Source of the DNA: Microvelia longipes
Taxonomy: Eukaryota > Arthropoda > Insecta > Hemiptera > Veliidae
DNA length: 64,000 nucleotides
Assembly (NCBI GenBank): GCA_018340805.1
Contig: JACMZG010001913.1
Span: forward strand, 7,525,791 to 7,589,790
Direction of reading: 5' to 3'
Shown: positions 38,400 to 49,061 of the stretch, piece by piece
Layout: each line of letters begins with the position of its first letter
How positions within the stretch are numbered: the stretch's first letter is position 1
Notes under the pieces: model-generated
What the model was told of the DNA's origin: nothing
The model's input: only the letters and a program-made list of their open reading frames with translations
Database searches by the model: none
Program-made: the position numbers and the translations under genes

Positions 38400-38525
38400 A
38401 TTTTTTTTATTTATTTGTTTGTTAGGCACTGATGATGACCTTTAGTTGGTTGAAAGCCGGTTATGCTTTATTTTAAATAAATAATACATCAGTGGAGAGA
38501 CTTATTTTATTATTCTGATCATGAT
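38400..38525 (+). repeat. Penelope-like 3' terminal motif
   Basis: GTTAGGCACTGATGATGACCTTTAGTTGGTTGAAAGCCGG, followed by AATACATCAGTGGAGAGACTTATTTTATTA...CATGATGAACTCC, also occurs at 61270-61375 with changes. That makes it a shared element end. The CTGATGATG...GAAAGC wording is typical of Penelope-like repeats. Confidence 0.6.
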
Positions 38526-38624
38526 GAACTCCTCAAGCGTTCATACTTTCAATCTTAATATGAATATTGTCTAATTTATATTACAGTATATTATTCGCAC
38601 ATGCACTTATCAAATCTGTTTTAT

Positions 38625-39300
38625 TAGCAGTCACCCATTGACCCATTCATGTATCGACCTCGATGATGCAGCTAAGCATACATTGATGGACGATGATGCT
38701 AAGCTACATTGATGACCGATGATGCTGCTAAGCATACATTGATAGATCGATGATGCTGCTAAGCATACATTGATAGACCGATGATGCTGCTAAGCATACA
38801 TTGATAGATGATGCTGCTAAGTCATACATTGATAGACCGATGATGCTGCTAAGCATACATTGAAAGACCGATGATGCTGCTAAGCATACATTGATAGATC
38901 GATGATGCTGCTAAGCATACATTGACAATGATGCTGTACATTGACCGATGATATGCTAAGCATACATTGAAAGATCGATGATGCTGCTAAGCATACATTG
39001 ATAGACCGATGATACTGCTAACATATGATAGATCGGATGATATGCTAAGCATACATTGATAGACCGATGGTACTGCTAAGCATACATTGATAGACCGATG
39101 ATGCTGCTAAGCATACATTGATTGGACCGATGATGCTGCTAAGCATACTTGATAAGACGATGATGCTGCTAAGCATACATTGATAGACCTGATGCTCTAA
39201 GCATACATTGATAGACGATGGACCTACTAAGCATACATTGATAGACGATGCTGCTAAGCATACATTGATAGATCGATGATGAAATGTTCCAAATACATAC
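38625..39300 (-). repeat. 31-bp satellite array derived from the 5S-like module
   Basis: About 20 units of CGATGATGCTGCTAAGCATA plus CATTGATAGAC. The left flank on the minus strand reads GCTTAGCTGCATCATCGAGG, then CATGAATGGGTC and GGGTGACTGC, that is, the 5S-like core of the 5S-tailed element. The unit on that strand (GCTTAGCAGCATCATCGGTC..) is a copy of this segment. The right flank matches that element's body. Several units are shortened by deletions. Confidence 0.85.
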
Positions 39301-39344
39301 CTGCCAATGACACTTTTTATACTTGTAAAATTTCAACTCTATTG

Positions 39345-40190
39345 TTTTTACTTTTCCTCATTTATACCGCAAGTATATAGGAAAAGTATTGTTTTGCAAA
39401 AAAATCCGAAACCGGGATGAAACCGTAAATATCCGTATCAGGTGTTTTAAGGCCTTTTAAGTGGTTTTCATAAAGTTGTCTGACTATTTGTTTTTTGTTT
39501 TTTTATACAGCATGTTTTTACTGTGTTAGTATTAAAGTGTGACTATATGTTTTTTGTTTTTTTTATACAGCATGTTTTACTGTATTAGTATTAAAGTGTG
39601 ACTATATGTTTTTTGTTTTTTTTTATACAGCATGTTTTACTGTATTAGTATTAAAGTGTGACTATATGTTTTTTTTTTTTTATACAGCATGTTTTACTGT
39701 ATTAGTATTAAAGTGTGACTATATTTTTTTTTTTTTTTTTTATTCAGCATGTTTTACTGTATTAGTATTAAGTGTGACTATATGTTTTTGTTTTTTTATA
39801 CAGCATGTTTTACTGTATTAGTATTAAAGTGTGACTATATGTTTTTTTTTTTTTTTATACAGGTTTTACTGTATTAGTATTAAAGTGTGATATATGTTTT
39901 TGTTTTTTTTATACAGCATGTTTTACTGTATTAGTATTAAAGTGTGACTATATGTTTTTTGTTTTTTTTATACAGCATGTTTTACCTGTATTAGTATTAA
40001 GTGTGACTATATGTTTTTTTTTTTTTATACAGCATGTTTTACTGTATTAGTATTAAAGTGTGTGTATATTTTCGTGTGTGTGTGTCTGTTATGATCGTAG
40101 CTCCCACTGTATTTAGGCTAGAGAGTTGAAACTTTGTACAAAAATCAGTTTATAGGTTTATTTGTTCTATTTCGAACGAAACGCATAGAA
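39345..40190 (+). mobile_element. 5S-tailed element copy expanded by a 59-bp array
   Basis: The head TTTTCCTCATTTATACCGCAAG...CCGAAACCGGGAT...GGTTTTCATAAAGTTGTCTG lies left of the array. GTGTGTCTGTTATGATCGTAGCTCCCACTG...GTACAAAAATCAG lies right of it. Both belong to the same family as 44.03-44.3 kb, so the array sits within the copy at the position that carries (TG)n there. Confidence 0.82.
39485..40062. repeat. 59-bp minisatellite array, about 10 copies
   Basis: The unit is GTGACTATATG, a T run, then TATACAGCATGTTTTACTGT and ATTAGTATTAAA. The length of the T run varies. The 71-codon ORF follows the period and is not a gene. Confidence 0.93.
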
Positions 40191-40633
40191 TAAAGTTAAG
40201 GAGCAAACGCGACTTATCAGTGTTACATAATCTACGTTTTTTCGCTATAACCATAGGAATGTAAGTTTGCTTCTATTTCTCTATTTCATACAACGTCTAT
40301 GGGGACAGAAAAGTGTTAATGCGGCATCCCTTTTAGTAAAGATCTTTGCACCTAACACTTGATTCCTTTCTTCCTTATATTTTGAATTTAAGTGTCGAAG
40401 ACACCCGATTTACTCCTTACAGTTGCATACAAAATGTCAATTTTTCCTTAAACTTATAACAATTTTCCTTTCACAAGTATTAGGACAAAGAATCCTAACA
40501 TTAAAGGGGCCTTTGCTCTAAATAAGGAGTTTTTAATTGTAGATCTTTGTTTAGACCTTAATGTAACTCAACAACATTTACCTTTTTTGTTTTTAACGGA
40601 ATTATTTGTCTTTACTTTAATTGTTGTCCAAAC
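40191..40633. repeat. Inverted partner of 43.3-43.46 kb, otherwise unassigned
   Basis: AACCATAGGAATGTAAGTTTGCTTC...CTCTATTTCATACAAC (40247-40300) recurs in reverse at about 43365-43425, which shows another dispersed repeat. There is no gene. Confidence 0.55.
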
Positions 40634-40954
40634 CATAGAGATATTATTACTAGAGGGGCCCTATTGGTTGAGTTTTGAAACACTGACAAAATAACCTGAC
40701 CACCTTCGCTTATAATGTAATCAAATAATCAGTACAAAATTACAATAACTTATATAGAAGAACGTTAAATATACAAATCAAAACACAAACAAGGTATAGG
40801 AACTCGGAAACAATAGATTTATTATTGCTTTAACTCACTTTTTGAAGGAGGTTTTCAATGAGGGTTACACAGAGCCCCTGAGAGCCCCAATAAGATGTTT
40901 CAGGCCTTCAATGTATTTAGATAGGCTATGCCCCCTCTAGTATATATCTCTATG
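40634..40954 (+). mobile_element. MITE of the CATAGAGATAT family, best copy (321 bp)
   Basis: CATAGAGATATTATTACTAG and the inverted end CATAGAGATATATACTAG are the TIRs. A perfect 8-bp target-site duplication, GTCCAAAC, lies at 40626-40633 and 40955-40962. The body has TTCAATGAGGGTTACACAGA and AGCCCCTGAGAGCCCCAA and no ORF. It is non-autonomous, and the 8-bp duplication points to a hAT-type source. Confidence 0.93.
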
Positions 40955-40962
40955 GTCCAAAC

Positions 40963-41504
40963 ATCTATTTGTTAGTAACCATGTAACTGTTTTTTGTTAT
41001 TATTTATTATGCCTTGAAAGAGATAAAATTATATCGAAAGCTCAGCAAAATTAGTTTTTTTGTATTATTTTGTACCTATTCCTCCTCAAAAGCTTTAATA
41101 ATCCTAACATTAACACTATTGATAATTCATTTTATGTCCAATCTTGTTTTCAGGCGGTAAATAAAACAAGATGACAAACATTCTTTTGAAATTCTCTTGT
41201 TGATCATTGTAAAAATAAATCGATGATTGAGGTATAAAAAAATAGAAATCCTGTGTAGATTAAAACATGTTTAAGAAAAATATAAAAAAATGCTTCAGGA
41301 GACAAACTGTCTGGTTTGCGGAGGAATAAAACAGACATCTAGTTATAAAGGACAATTTCTGTTTCAGGACCGGTCTGAGACATTCCTGAGCCGGTTCGTA
41401 ACCTTCAAGTCAGTTTCATCTCCTCAAACGTGTTAGTAAGATAATGTGATTTACATTTAAGATATATTTTCATGTATTACTATTGTTTGAATTTGTGGTC
41501 AATT
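40963..41504. other. Unassigned spacer
   Basis: I see no gene or repeat boundary. Confidence 0.5.
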
Positions 41505-41507
41505 TTG

Positions 41508-41600
41508 TTGAAGCGTCAGTATTTGTACTAACTTTTGACACCACCGAGGTCTGGAGTTCGCATCCCAGGTTGAGTTCTTAGTTTATACTTGCATATTGCT
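41508..41600 (+). mobile_element. tRNA-SINE (family 1) fragment
   Basis: AGCGTCAGTATTTGTACTAACTTTTGACACCACCGAGGTC, then GGAGTTCGCATCCCAGGTT, matches the head of the 9.08-kb SINE. It is truncated soon after the tRNA-like part. Confidence 0.7.
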
Positions 41601-41724
41601 ACGGTCTACCTTCGTTCGCAGTTAGCATCGTATTTTTTCAAATTTTAATCTTTGAGCCTACTCTTGTATATTTATATCGAAATGACGATAGTCCAAGAAC
41701 CTGCCAGACGTAAAAAATTTGACC

Positions 41725-41761
41725 GTCGAGCCCCAAAGGTGTTAAGCCTTTGGGGCTCGAC
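41725..41761. repeat. Perfect G+C-rich 15-bp hairpin
   Basis: GTCGAGCCCCAAAGG, a 7-base loop, then CCTTTGGGGCTCGAC. A second stem, AGAAAATCCTG...CAGGATTTTCT, lies at about 41856-41890. No T run follows the first stem, so a pol III gene is not suggested. Confidence 0.85.
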
Positions 41762-42009
41762 AGTCACATCTATGGGGGTTAACCCTTAGATTGACGTATT
41801 TTGGGTCTCTGATAAAGAATCAGGTGGTCTGCCCCTCCTGTCCAGATCCTCCCTCCAGAAAATCCTGAATCAGATACAGGATTTTCTGCCCCTGTCCCCC
41901 TTCAAAGCCTGAAAAATGACCACTAAATCAGTTTTTGCCCAATTAAAGTTATAAAAATCGGTTACGGCAAATCACATGAACGGCTTCGCTACGTTCATCC
42001 ACCCTACGT

Positions 42010-42261
42010 AACCTGTGTGTAACCTCTGTGTAACCTCATTGAAACCTCCTCTAAGAGGGAATTAAGGTTATAATTAATCAATTGTTTTCGACTTTCCACA
42101 GATTGTTTGTGTTGTGATTTGTATTTTAAACATTCTACTAAATAATTTACTGTTGTTTTGTTATGTTTATTTGATGATAATGATAATCAAATGTGGTCAG
42201 GTTACTTTTTCGATGTTTCAAAATTCAACCAATAGGGCCCCTCTAGTAATATATTTCTTTG
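42010..42261 (-). mobile_element. MITE of the CATAGAGATAT family, 5'-truncated
   Basis: GTAACCTCATTGAAACCTCCTCTAAGA...GTGGTCAGGTTACTTTTTCGATGTTTC...GGGCCCCTCTAGTAATATATTTCTTTG matches the reverse form of the family. The left TIR is lost. Confidence 0.8.
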
Positions 42262-43230
42262 AAAGCAGTGTTGTAAAAACCTGTAGGTAACACTGCTAAA
42301 TTTGCCTGCGAGTTCTAACTCTACATATTAAAGCAGTGTTGTAAAAACTAAGGTAACATGCTAATTTGCCTGCGAGTTCTAACTCTACATATTAAAGCAG
42401 TGTTGTAAAAACCTAAAGGTAACACTGCTAAATTTGCCTGCGAGTTCTAACTCTACATATTAAAGCAGTGTTGTAAAAACCGAAAGGTAACACTGCTAAA
42501 TTTGCCTGCGAGTTCTAACTCTACATATTAAAGCAGTGTTGTAAAAACCGAAAGGAAACACTGCTAAACTTGCCTGCGAGTTCTAACTCTTCATATTAAA
42601 GCAGTGTTGTAAAAACCTGAAGGTAAACTGCTAAATTTGCCTGCGAGGTTCTAACTCTACATATTAAAGCAGTGTTGTAAAAACCGAAAGGTAACACTGT
42701 TTGCTGCGAAGTTCTACTCTACATATTAAAGCCGAAAGGTAACACTGCTAAATTTGCCTGCGAGTTCTAACTCTACATATTAAAGCAGTGTTGTAAAAAC
42801 CTGGTGGTAACACTGCTAGATTTGCCTGCGAGTTCTAACTCTACCTATAGAGATATATACTACAGGGGGCATAGCCTATCTAAATACATTAAGAGGCCTG
42901 AAACATCATTTTGGGGCTCTTAGGGGCTCTGAGTAACCTCATTGAAACCTCGAAGAGTGAGTTAAGGTTTTAATAAATCATTTGTTTTCGGATTCCCGCG
43001 CATTCTTTGTTGTGTTTTGATTGGTATTTTAACGCTCTACTGTACAAGTTACTGAAATTTTGTACTGATTATTTGATTGTATTTATAAAGCGAAGGTAGT
43101 CAGGTTACTTTTTCGATGTTTCAAAATTTAGCTTATAGGGCCTCTCTAGTAATAATATCTCTATGTCTCTACCTATTAAAGTGATATTGTAAAGACCTAA
43201 AGGTAACACTGCTAAATTTATTAATGAACA
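42262..43230. repeat. 68-bp satellite array interrupted by a MITE
   Basis: The unit is AAAGCAGTGTTGTAAAAACC, then GAAAGGTAACACTGCTAAATT and TGCCTGCGAGTTCTAACTCT plus ACATATT. AGCAGTGTT and AACACTGCT can pair within each unit. About 8.5 units precede a MITE (42846-43165), and a final partial unit (TATTAAAGTGATATTGTAAAGACC) resumes at 43174. Confidence 0.92.
42846..43165 (-). mobile_element. MITE inserted in the 68-bp array
   Basis: The ends are TATAGAGATATATACTACAGGG and CTCTAGTAATAATATCTCTATG. ACTCTACC (42838-42845) and TCTCTACC (43166-43173) form the 8-bp duplication, which is part of the array unit TCTAACTCTAC. The insertion therefore postdates the array. Confidence 0.88.
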
Positions 43231-44029
43231 AGCAAGATTAATATTATTGAGAAAGTCCTCAAACTGTACATATAAAGTCATTTGAAATTAAACTAAATAC
43301 AGGATAATATCATCCCAAGGGTCATGAATAAAGGGGATGACGCATTAAGGTACATTTCTAATCCCATGGAAGTTGTATGAGATAGAGAAATAGGAGCAAA
43401 CTTACCTTCCCTTTGGTTATAATGAAAAAAAGGCGCCAAACGCAGGTTATGTAGCAAGGTTGCCGAGTTTTTCTTCTCAACTTTCTTCTGTGCTCCTCGT
43501 GATTGTTACATTTGTGGTGCTTGATAAGTCATTTGTGCTTATTTAATTTTAAAATTTGGACTATAATTCATCGCAGTAAGTCGATCACCCCTTTATTCAA
43601 GATCCTTGTATTATCCTGACAGTAAACAATATAAACTTATTACTTTACATCTAAGACGTTTTAAAAACTAAAATATCTTATCATCTTACAGAATATTTTA
43701 ATCCAAATAAAATGAACTGCCTTAAGTTTTACAGATAGGCTTGATGCATATCATATTCTAATATCATCTAAAATTATTTTTGAAAGTTCAGTCTTATTAG
43801 ACAATCGAGACCTAAAAAAATAAACAAAGCAACTTTATGTGCACGACTTAATTCAGTTTAATTTCGTACTCACATGACTTTTAAACTAGAAAACGTTTTT
43901 TTTTTTTTTTTACTTAAATGTAAAGGATCTGATATTTTTAAAGTTTAAGCCGGCTATATAAATAGGTAGGATTCATCAAGCATTACATTATATTTTTAAT
44001 TTTCCTCATTAAAGCCAAGAGTCTTAAGG
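43231..44029. other. Mostly unassigned
   Basis: Positions 43310-43460 hold the inverted partner of 40.25-40.34 kb. I see no gene in the remainder. Confidence 0.5.
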
Positions 44030-44818
44030 CCTCTTGCCTATTGTTACTTTTCCTCATTTATACCGCAGGTATGTAGGAAAAGTGTTGTGTTTGCCAAAAA
44101 ATCCGAAACCGGGATGTCACCAGAATTATCCGTTTCAGGTGTTTTAAGGCCTCCTGAGTGGTTTTCACAAAGTTGTCTGTCTGTATGTATGTGTGTGTGT
44201 GTCATTTTAGCTTCCAGGATATTCATGCTAGAAGGTTGAAATTTGGTACAAAAATCAGTTGGTTTACCGCCGTAGTTGTGCTATTCGGAAAATATTTTTT
44301 GACGTCATTAACCTTCAATAATGAATCAGCAAAAATTACGAAAAATCATAAAACGCGGAAAAATGATGCGGATTGAGAATTGGCGATAATGTAGCCATGT
44401 ATGAGACAAACATATGTGCCAAGTTTCATCTCATTATCAGCATAAGTTCAATTTTTATCGAATGACTTGAGTACGTAATTTAAAAAATTGTAAAAACTCG
44501 GAAAATGATCCGATGGAGTTTAAATTTGGTACAAGGGTATATTAATACGTAATAAATAAGAACATTTAGTTTCGTTTCAATATACGACAAGTTTATGTCT
44601 AATTTTTGTTGGATCATAAAAGTTAAGCAGCATCGAGTGTGGTCAGTGTCTGGATGGGTGACGGCTGTAAATCAAACAGATGTATTTACTATCTGAGGAC
44701 ATGCGAAGAGACATTTGACGGATTGTATATTCGTCCCCAGAATTGCAAAGCGTTGCTAATCTGATGTGTTGAGGAAAAGTTTCGATGTACCCCGTACCCC
44801 GATTTTTTAATCTATTTC
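44030..44818 (+). mobile_element. 5S-tailed element, most complete copy
   Basis: In order: TTTTCCTCATTTATACCGCAGG; AATCCGAAACCGGGATG; GGTTTTCACAAAGTTGTCTG; (TG)n; TTTAGCTTCCAGGATATTCATG; a body of about 350 bases; the 5S-like module (44611-44668); GAGGACATGCGAAGAG; and CCCCGTACCCCGATTTTTTAA. It is non-coding. The T run after the 5S module would suit RNA polymerase III termination. The element lacks obvious TIRs or a clear target-site duplication. Confidence 0.82.
44611..44668 (+). other. 5S rRNA-like module, best copy
   Basis: GGATCATAAAAGTTAAGCAG, CATCGAGTGTGGTCAGTGTC, TGGATGGGTGACGGCTG. It covers the A box, intermediate element and C box of the 5S rRNA internal promoter (reference wording AGTTAAGCAGCGTCGGGC... 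TGGATGGGTGACCGC). The 5' third and 3' stem of 5S are absent. It is a TE component of the kind used by 5S-derived SINEs (SINE3), not a functional 5S gene. Confidence 0.85.
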
Positions 44819-45016
44819 TTAGCCTACTCCCGTGGCTAAGTACTTCCGTGTGCCAGGGACGAATTTGGACGTAAACGTCTTATTTCATATTCTATCAACT
44901 GAGACAAAATGAAAAATTATACAAAAATGGAAATTGGTTTAGGGAAATTATCCTTGAAAAAAATCGTTAGTGAGGTGGCATGAGTAGTGGGGGTGGACCT
45001 GGGGAGGTGTCCAATA

Positions 45017-45029
45017 TATATCTATATAT

Positions 45030-45064
<35 letters not shown>

Positions 45065-45253
45065 ATATATATTATTATATATATATATATATATTATAGC
45101 ACTATAGAATAGCACAACTACAGCTATAGGCTGATTTTTGTTTAAATTTTAACTCTTTAGCATAAATACAGTAGGAGCAACGATGGTAACAGACACACAC
45201 ACTAAGACAGACAACTTTGTAAAAACCATTTAAGAGGTCTTAGTAACACCAAA

Positions 45254-45305
<52 letters not shown>
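45017..45305. repeat. (TA)n tracts flanking a 5S-tailed element scrap
   Basis: (TA)n at 45020-45098 and A-run plus (TA)n at 45253-45305 surround a minus-strand fragment (about 45100-45250): CTCTTTAGCATAAATACAGT, then GGTAACAGACACACACACTA and CAGACAACTTTGTAAAAACC. Here the array site is unexpanded. Confidence 0.8.
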
Positions 45306-45309
<4 letters not shown>

Positions 45310-45955
45310 ATTTTTTGTTAATTATTACTTATATAAGGTGGTACGCCAATAGAATTAATAGAAAGAATTTTGTAATTGCTAATATCTGATATTAATATTA
45401 TGAAAAATACAAAAAAAGTACCCAAAAATTAAAATAAAATAATTAAAATATCGGCAATTTGTTAATAATTACTTATATAAGTCATATTGTTTTTTGATCA
45501 TTTTAATTTTTCATAACTTGTTTTACAAAAGGTATAAGATTTTTCCGCGTACCACCAAAAAGCCTTTCGTATACCATTAGTGGCACGCACACTTTGGCTT
45601 GAACACTCAATTGGTTTTACTCATTTGACGTAACAAGGTTAATTCAATACATCAAATGTAGAAGATGGAGAATGTAGAGATGGATATATGTAAAATCTTA
45701 ATCAAAATTAAGAGGCATCCATTTTGGAATCAATTCCATTTAGTAATCGAGGATTATGTGATACTTAAAATTTCATCGTGTCTGCAAGTATTTCAACAAC
45801 AGAGCTTGTCATAAATATGAGTTCATTGTTTTAACTTATGAATTTTTTATTGAGTTTTTATATCGCAGTGAAAGATAAAAAATATTTTATAAATCCATAG
45901 TATGATTATAATATCGATAATATGTCTTCTCACGATACTAACATTTGTATTACTT
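45306..45955. other. Unassigned A+T-rich spacer
   Basis: TTGTTAATTATTACTTATATAAG occurs twice (about 45316 and 45458). I see no gene. Confidence 0.45.
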
Positions 45956-45959
45956 GTAA

Positions 45960-46125
45960 ATTGTTTCGTGTGATGTATGGGCGATCGCTGAGGATGAAAC
46001 GAATGTATTTGATATCTGAGGACGAGCGAAACGAGTCCAAAGTAAAGAGGACGAGCATAGCGAAGTCGATCACTTTCGAACGCTTTCTTCGGTCGAAATG
46101 AAACTTGGTACAAGAATCGACCTTG
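45960..46125 (+). mobile_element. Right-end fragment of the 5S-tailed element
   Basis: TGTATGGGCGATCGCTGAGGATGAAACG (decayed C-box end), then GAGGACGAGCGAAACGAGTCC and a second GAGGACGAGCATAGCGAAGTC. The 88-codon minus ORF overlapping it is incidental. Confidence 0.65.
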
Positions 46126-46570
46126 TTAATATCCCCAACCCTATTGTTTATGTGTCAAATTGTTGACATTGTTTGATGTGTTGTCAACATCAAATTGTTT
46201 ACATTTGTAAGGCCAGATATGTTCTCTCCCGTTATATAAATTCCTTGGTCACAGCTGATTCCTCTTCAATATAAACCTATTCAAAAATACCACAAATATA
46301 TTTTCTTTCGTCAAACCTGCAATATTAAAATCAAACCAATAAAAATAAAAATTTGCAAACTAAAAATGATTGATTATAAAGAAACACGTTGTTTTTGTAT
46401 ATATTTCTTTAATATATAATTTTAATATACATACAATCTTAGTTTATTACATCCAATAAAAATTATCTTTTTGTTCTAATATAAACATTCAAAATATTAC
46501 TTAATACTTAATATTACTACTTAATAGTAGTCAGTTCAATGTACAGTATAGTACAGAAATATTCATTTTA
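46126..46570. other. Unassigned spacer
   Basis: GTTGACATTGTTTGATGTGTTGTCAACATCAAATTGTTTACA near 46160 is a small inverted repeat. There is no gene. Confidence 0.45.
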
Positions 46571-46571
46571 T

Positions 46572-46925
46572 AACAGGCTTATGGTTTTACGTATCGAACA
46601 AAAATATTACAAACAGGCATATAGTTTTATGTATCGGACAAAAATATTACAAACAGGCATATAGTTTTATGTATCGAACAAAAATATTACAAACAGGCAT
46701 ATGGTTTTATGTATCGGACAAAAATATTACAAACAGGCATATAGTTTTATGTATCGGACAAAAATATTTAAAAAAGGCATATAGTTTTATGTATCGAACA
46801 AAAATATTACAAACAGGCATATAGTTTTATGTATCGGACAAAAATATTTAAAAAAGGCATATAGTTTTATGCATCGAACATAAAATATTAAATGCAGGCT
46901 TTATCAGGTTTTATGTATCAATCAA
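46572..46925. repeat. 40-bp satellite array, about 9 copies
   Basis: The unit is CATATAGTTTTATGTATCG(A/G)AC followed by AAAAATATTACAAACAGG. The copies differ by a few bases and have no spacers between them. Confidence 0.95.
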
Positions 46926-48080
46926 AAAAGATAAAAAATGGTAGCATTCCATTTTTTCGAAGCATAAATGGTTTTTATGGTTCGAATAAAAAGATTAAAA
47001 ACAGGTACGCAAGAACTTAAAATCAAAAAAAGAAAAATAGAAAGAAATTAAGTTTACCTAAAAAGATTCCTATGAGCTGTTTCTGTGTGACTTACATACC
47101 AGACCAGATTGGTATATTTATTCGCTGGACTGGTTTGGTGAATTCTTATCTCATAAGCGCATTTTTCAGGGTCAACAAAGCAAAATTAGGGTCCCACACA
47201 CACTCAAATCTCTTCGCTAAACTAAAGTTATTTGACCTAAGTATCAGTAGGTTTGGCTTAAGTGTTTCGTACTTTATAACATATTTAAAAGTAATAACAC
47301 TTAATCTAGATCAGTGGATCATAACAGGGGGGGGGGAGGTGCTTCAAGGGTTTTTAGGTGCTCCAATCCTTTTCGTAAAAAAAGTTAATTTAATAACTCG
47401 TTACTGCGCTGTAGATCTCTCATAACATCAAACTACAAATTTCGTATTTTTCACAAGAATATCAATATTTAAATAGAAGGTTCGGTTTTCGGCTTGCCAC
47501 TTGTGGCTTTCCACATGCGTCATCAGCAGTTATGCTTGCCACTTGTGGCTTTCCACATGCGTCATCAGCAGTTATGTTAGTCGCTGTTGATGGCCCAAGT
47601 CAAAAGTCGGATCTTCTAATTAGATGTAGATTTTCTTGTGGTAAAAGCCGTAATTAGTAGTTTGACACAATATAATTTTGCGAGAGAGTTTGATGAATTA
47701 AATGGATTCAACATTTATTTAATAATTTTAAACAACTAATTTATCGTCAATCGATTTATATTGAGGTTATTTGAGATGGCCCACGATTCCAAATTAAATT
47801 CATTTCACGAAAATAAAAATTGGGAATAACTTTGGACGCATTCTCTTACTGAATATCCAAAATTATCAACCATGGTCATAAAGAACTTTCTTTCAGATCA
47901 ACAGGTGAAAAAGGTTTTTTCTTCAATGGTACATTATTAGGCAAGAAAACACAAAAAGAACCCTCAAAAGAACCCACAAGAAACGACCAGCACATAGAAT
48001 CTTGTTTTAGATTTCTTTTAGGAACATCTATTTGCCGAATTGATGAATTAGTTAAAGCTAAATAAATATAAGATAAATAA
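46926..48080. other. Unassigned, with a 43-bp direct duplication
   Basis: GCTTGCCACTTGTGGCTTTCC plus ACATGCGTCATCAGCAGTTATG is present twice in tandem (about 47492-47577). GCGTCATCAGC again recalls a Penelope-like end. The 117-codon ORF at 47072-47425 has no motif I know and crosses a run of ten G, so it is not called a gene. Confidence 0.5.
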
Positions 48081-48081
48081 A

Positions 48082-48358
48082 TTGTAATTCGTATTTCAAC
48101 AACTGTAATTCGTATTTCAACAACTGTAATTCTTATTTCAACAACTGTAATTCGTATTTCAACAACTGTAATTCGTATTTCAACAACTGTAATTCGTATT
48201 AATTCGTATTTCAACAATGTAATTCGTATTTCAACAACTGTAATTCGTATTTCAACAATTGTAATTCGTATTTCAACAACTGTAATTCGTATTTCAACAA
48301 CTGTAATTCGTATTTCAACAACTGCAATTCGTATTTTAACAATCGTAATTCGTATTTA
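48082..48358. repeat. 21-bp satellite array, about 13 copies
   Basis: The unit is TGTAATTCGTATTTCAACAAC. The minus-strand ORF reading ITVVEIR repeats is a result of the 21-base period. Confidence 0.95.
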
Positions 48359-49060
48359 AATAAAAAAAATGTGTAGAATATTCTTAGAAATGATATAAAA
48401 AAGCATTTTGTTAATGATACTTCAAAAATTTGATGATTTCTTTAAATAAAAATGATGTTATAATAAGTATTAGCAGTTGTAATGTTCCATAAAAACTATA
48501 GAGGAGAGGGAAGGGTTCCCACCCTAACACGCCTTTGGCTCTCTTGAAATTTTAGGAGGGCCGAGATATCCAAAGATACCACACCAGCCAAGGAACCACT
48601 GCTATGGTCAACTTAAAGTATTCCGTTAACACAAAACTGCCTTATTTCAATTCATTCGTCCTTAAATTTTTGGTTAATCCATGAAAATTAAAAGATTTTA
48701 CAGAAACATCTTAAAACAAGGAAGCAGAATAAAACAAATATGTACTTCAAAAAATATTATGTCCTGTTTTTCCTTTCTTATTCTTTATTTTTAGTAATTA
48801 CATTTTTTTAATTATTAATAAGTAAATTATAATCACACTGGGAACTTAATCGAGTAAAGATTCACAAAAAAAGTTTTTGTTATTATTAATATATTTTTTT
48901 TTATAAATAATTGTTTTCTGGTAAAAAATGTATTTTGATTTTATTTTAAATTACATTTTGAATGCAAAAGTTAGCTTCATAATTTATTTAATAAATAAAT
49001 CTTCCGGGAAGGGTCACCATCGTAAATAATTCATAGATTGCTTCTTGAAGAAGTTATTAC
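48359..49060. other. Unassigned A+T-rich spacer
   Basis: I see no gene or repeat boundary. Confidence 0.5.
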
Positions 49061-49061
49061 T

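Noticed and set aside
38120..38432. ORFs spanning the N gap
   Set aside because: They run antisense through the mariner and across unknown bases.
46572..46925. Regular repeat that might suggest a CRISPR array
   Set aside because: Units are directly adjacent with no unique spacers, and the genome is eukaryotic.
47072..47425. 117-codon ORF
   Set aside because: It crosses a run of ten G and shows no domain. The length is within chance expectation over 64 kb.
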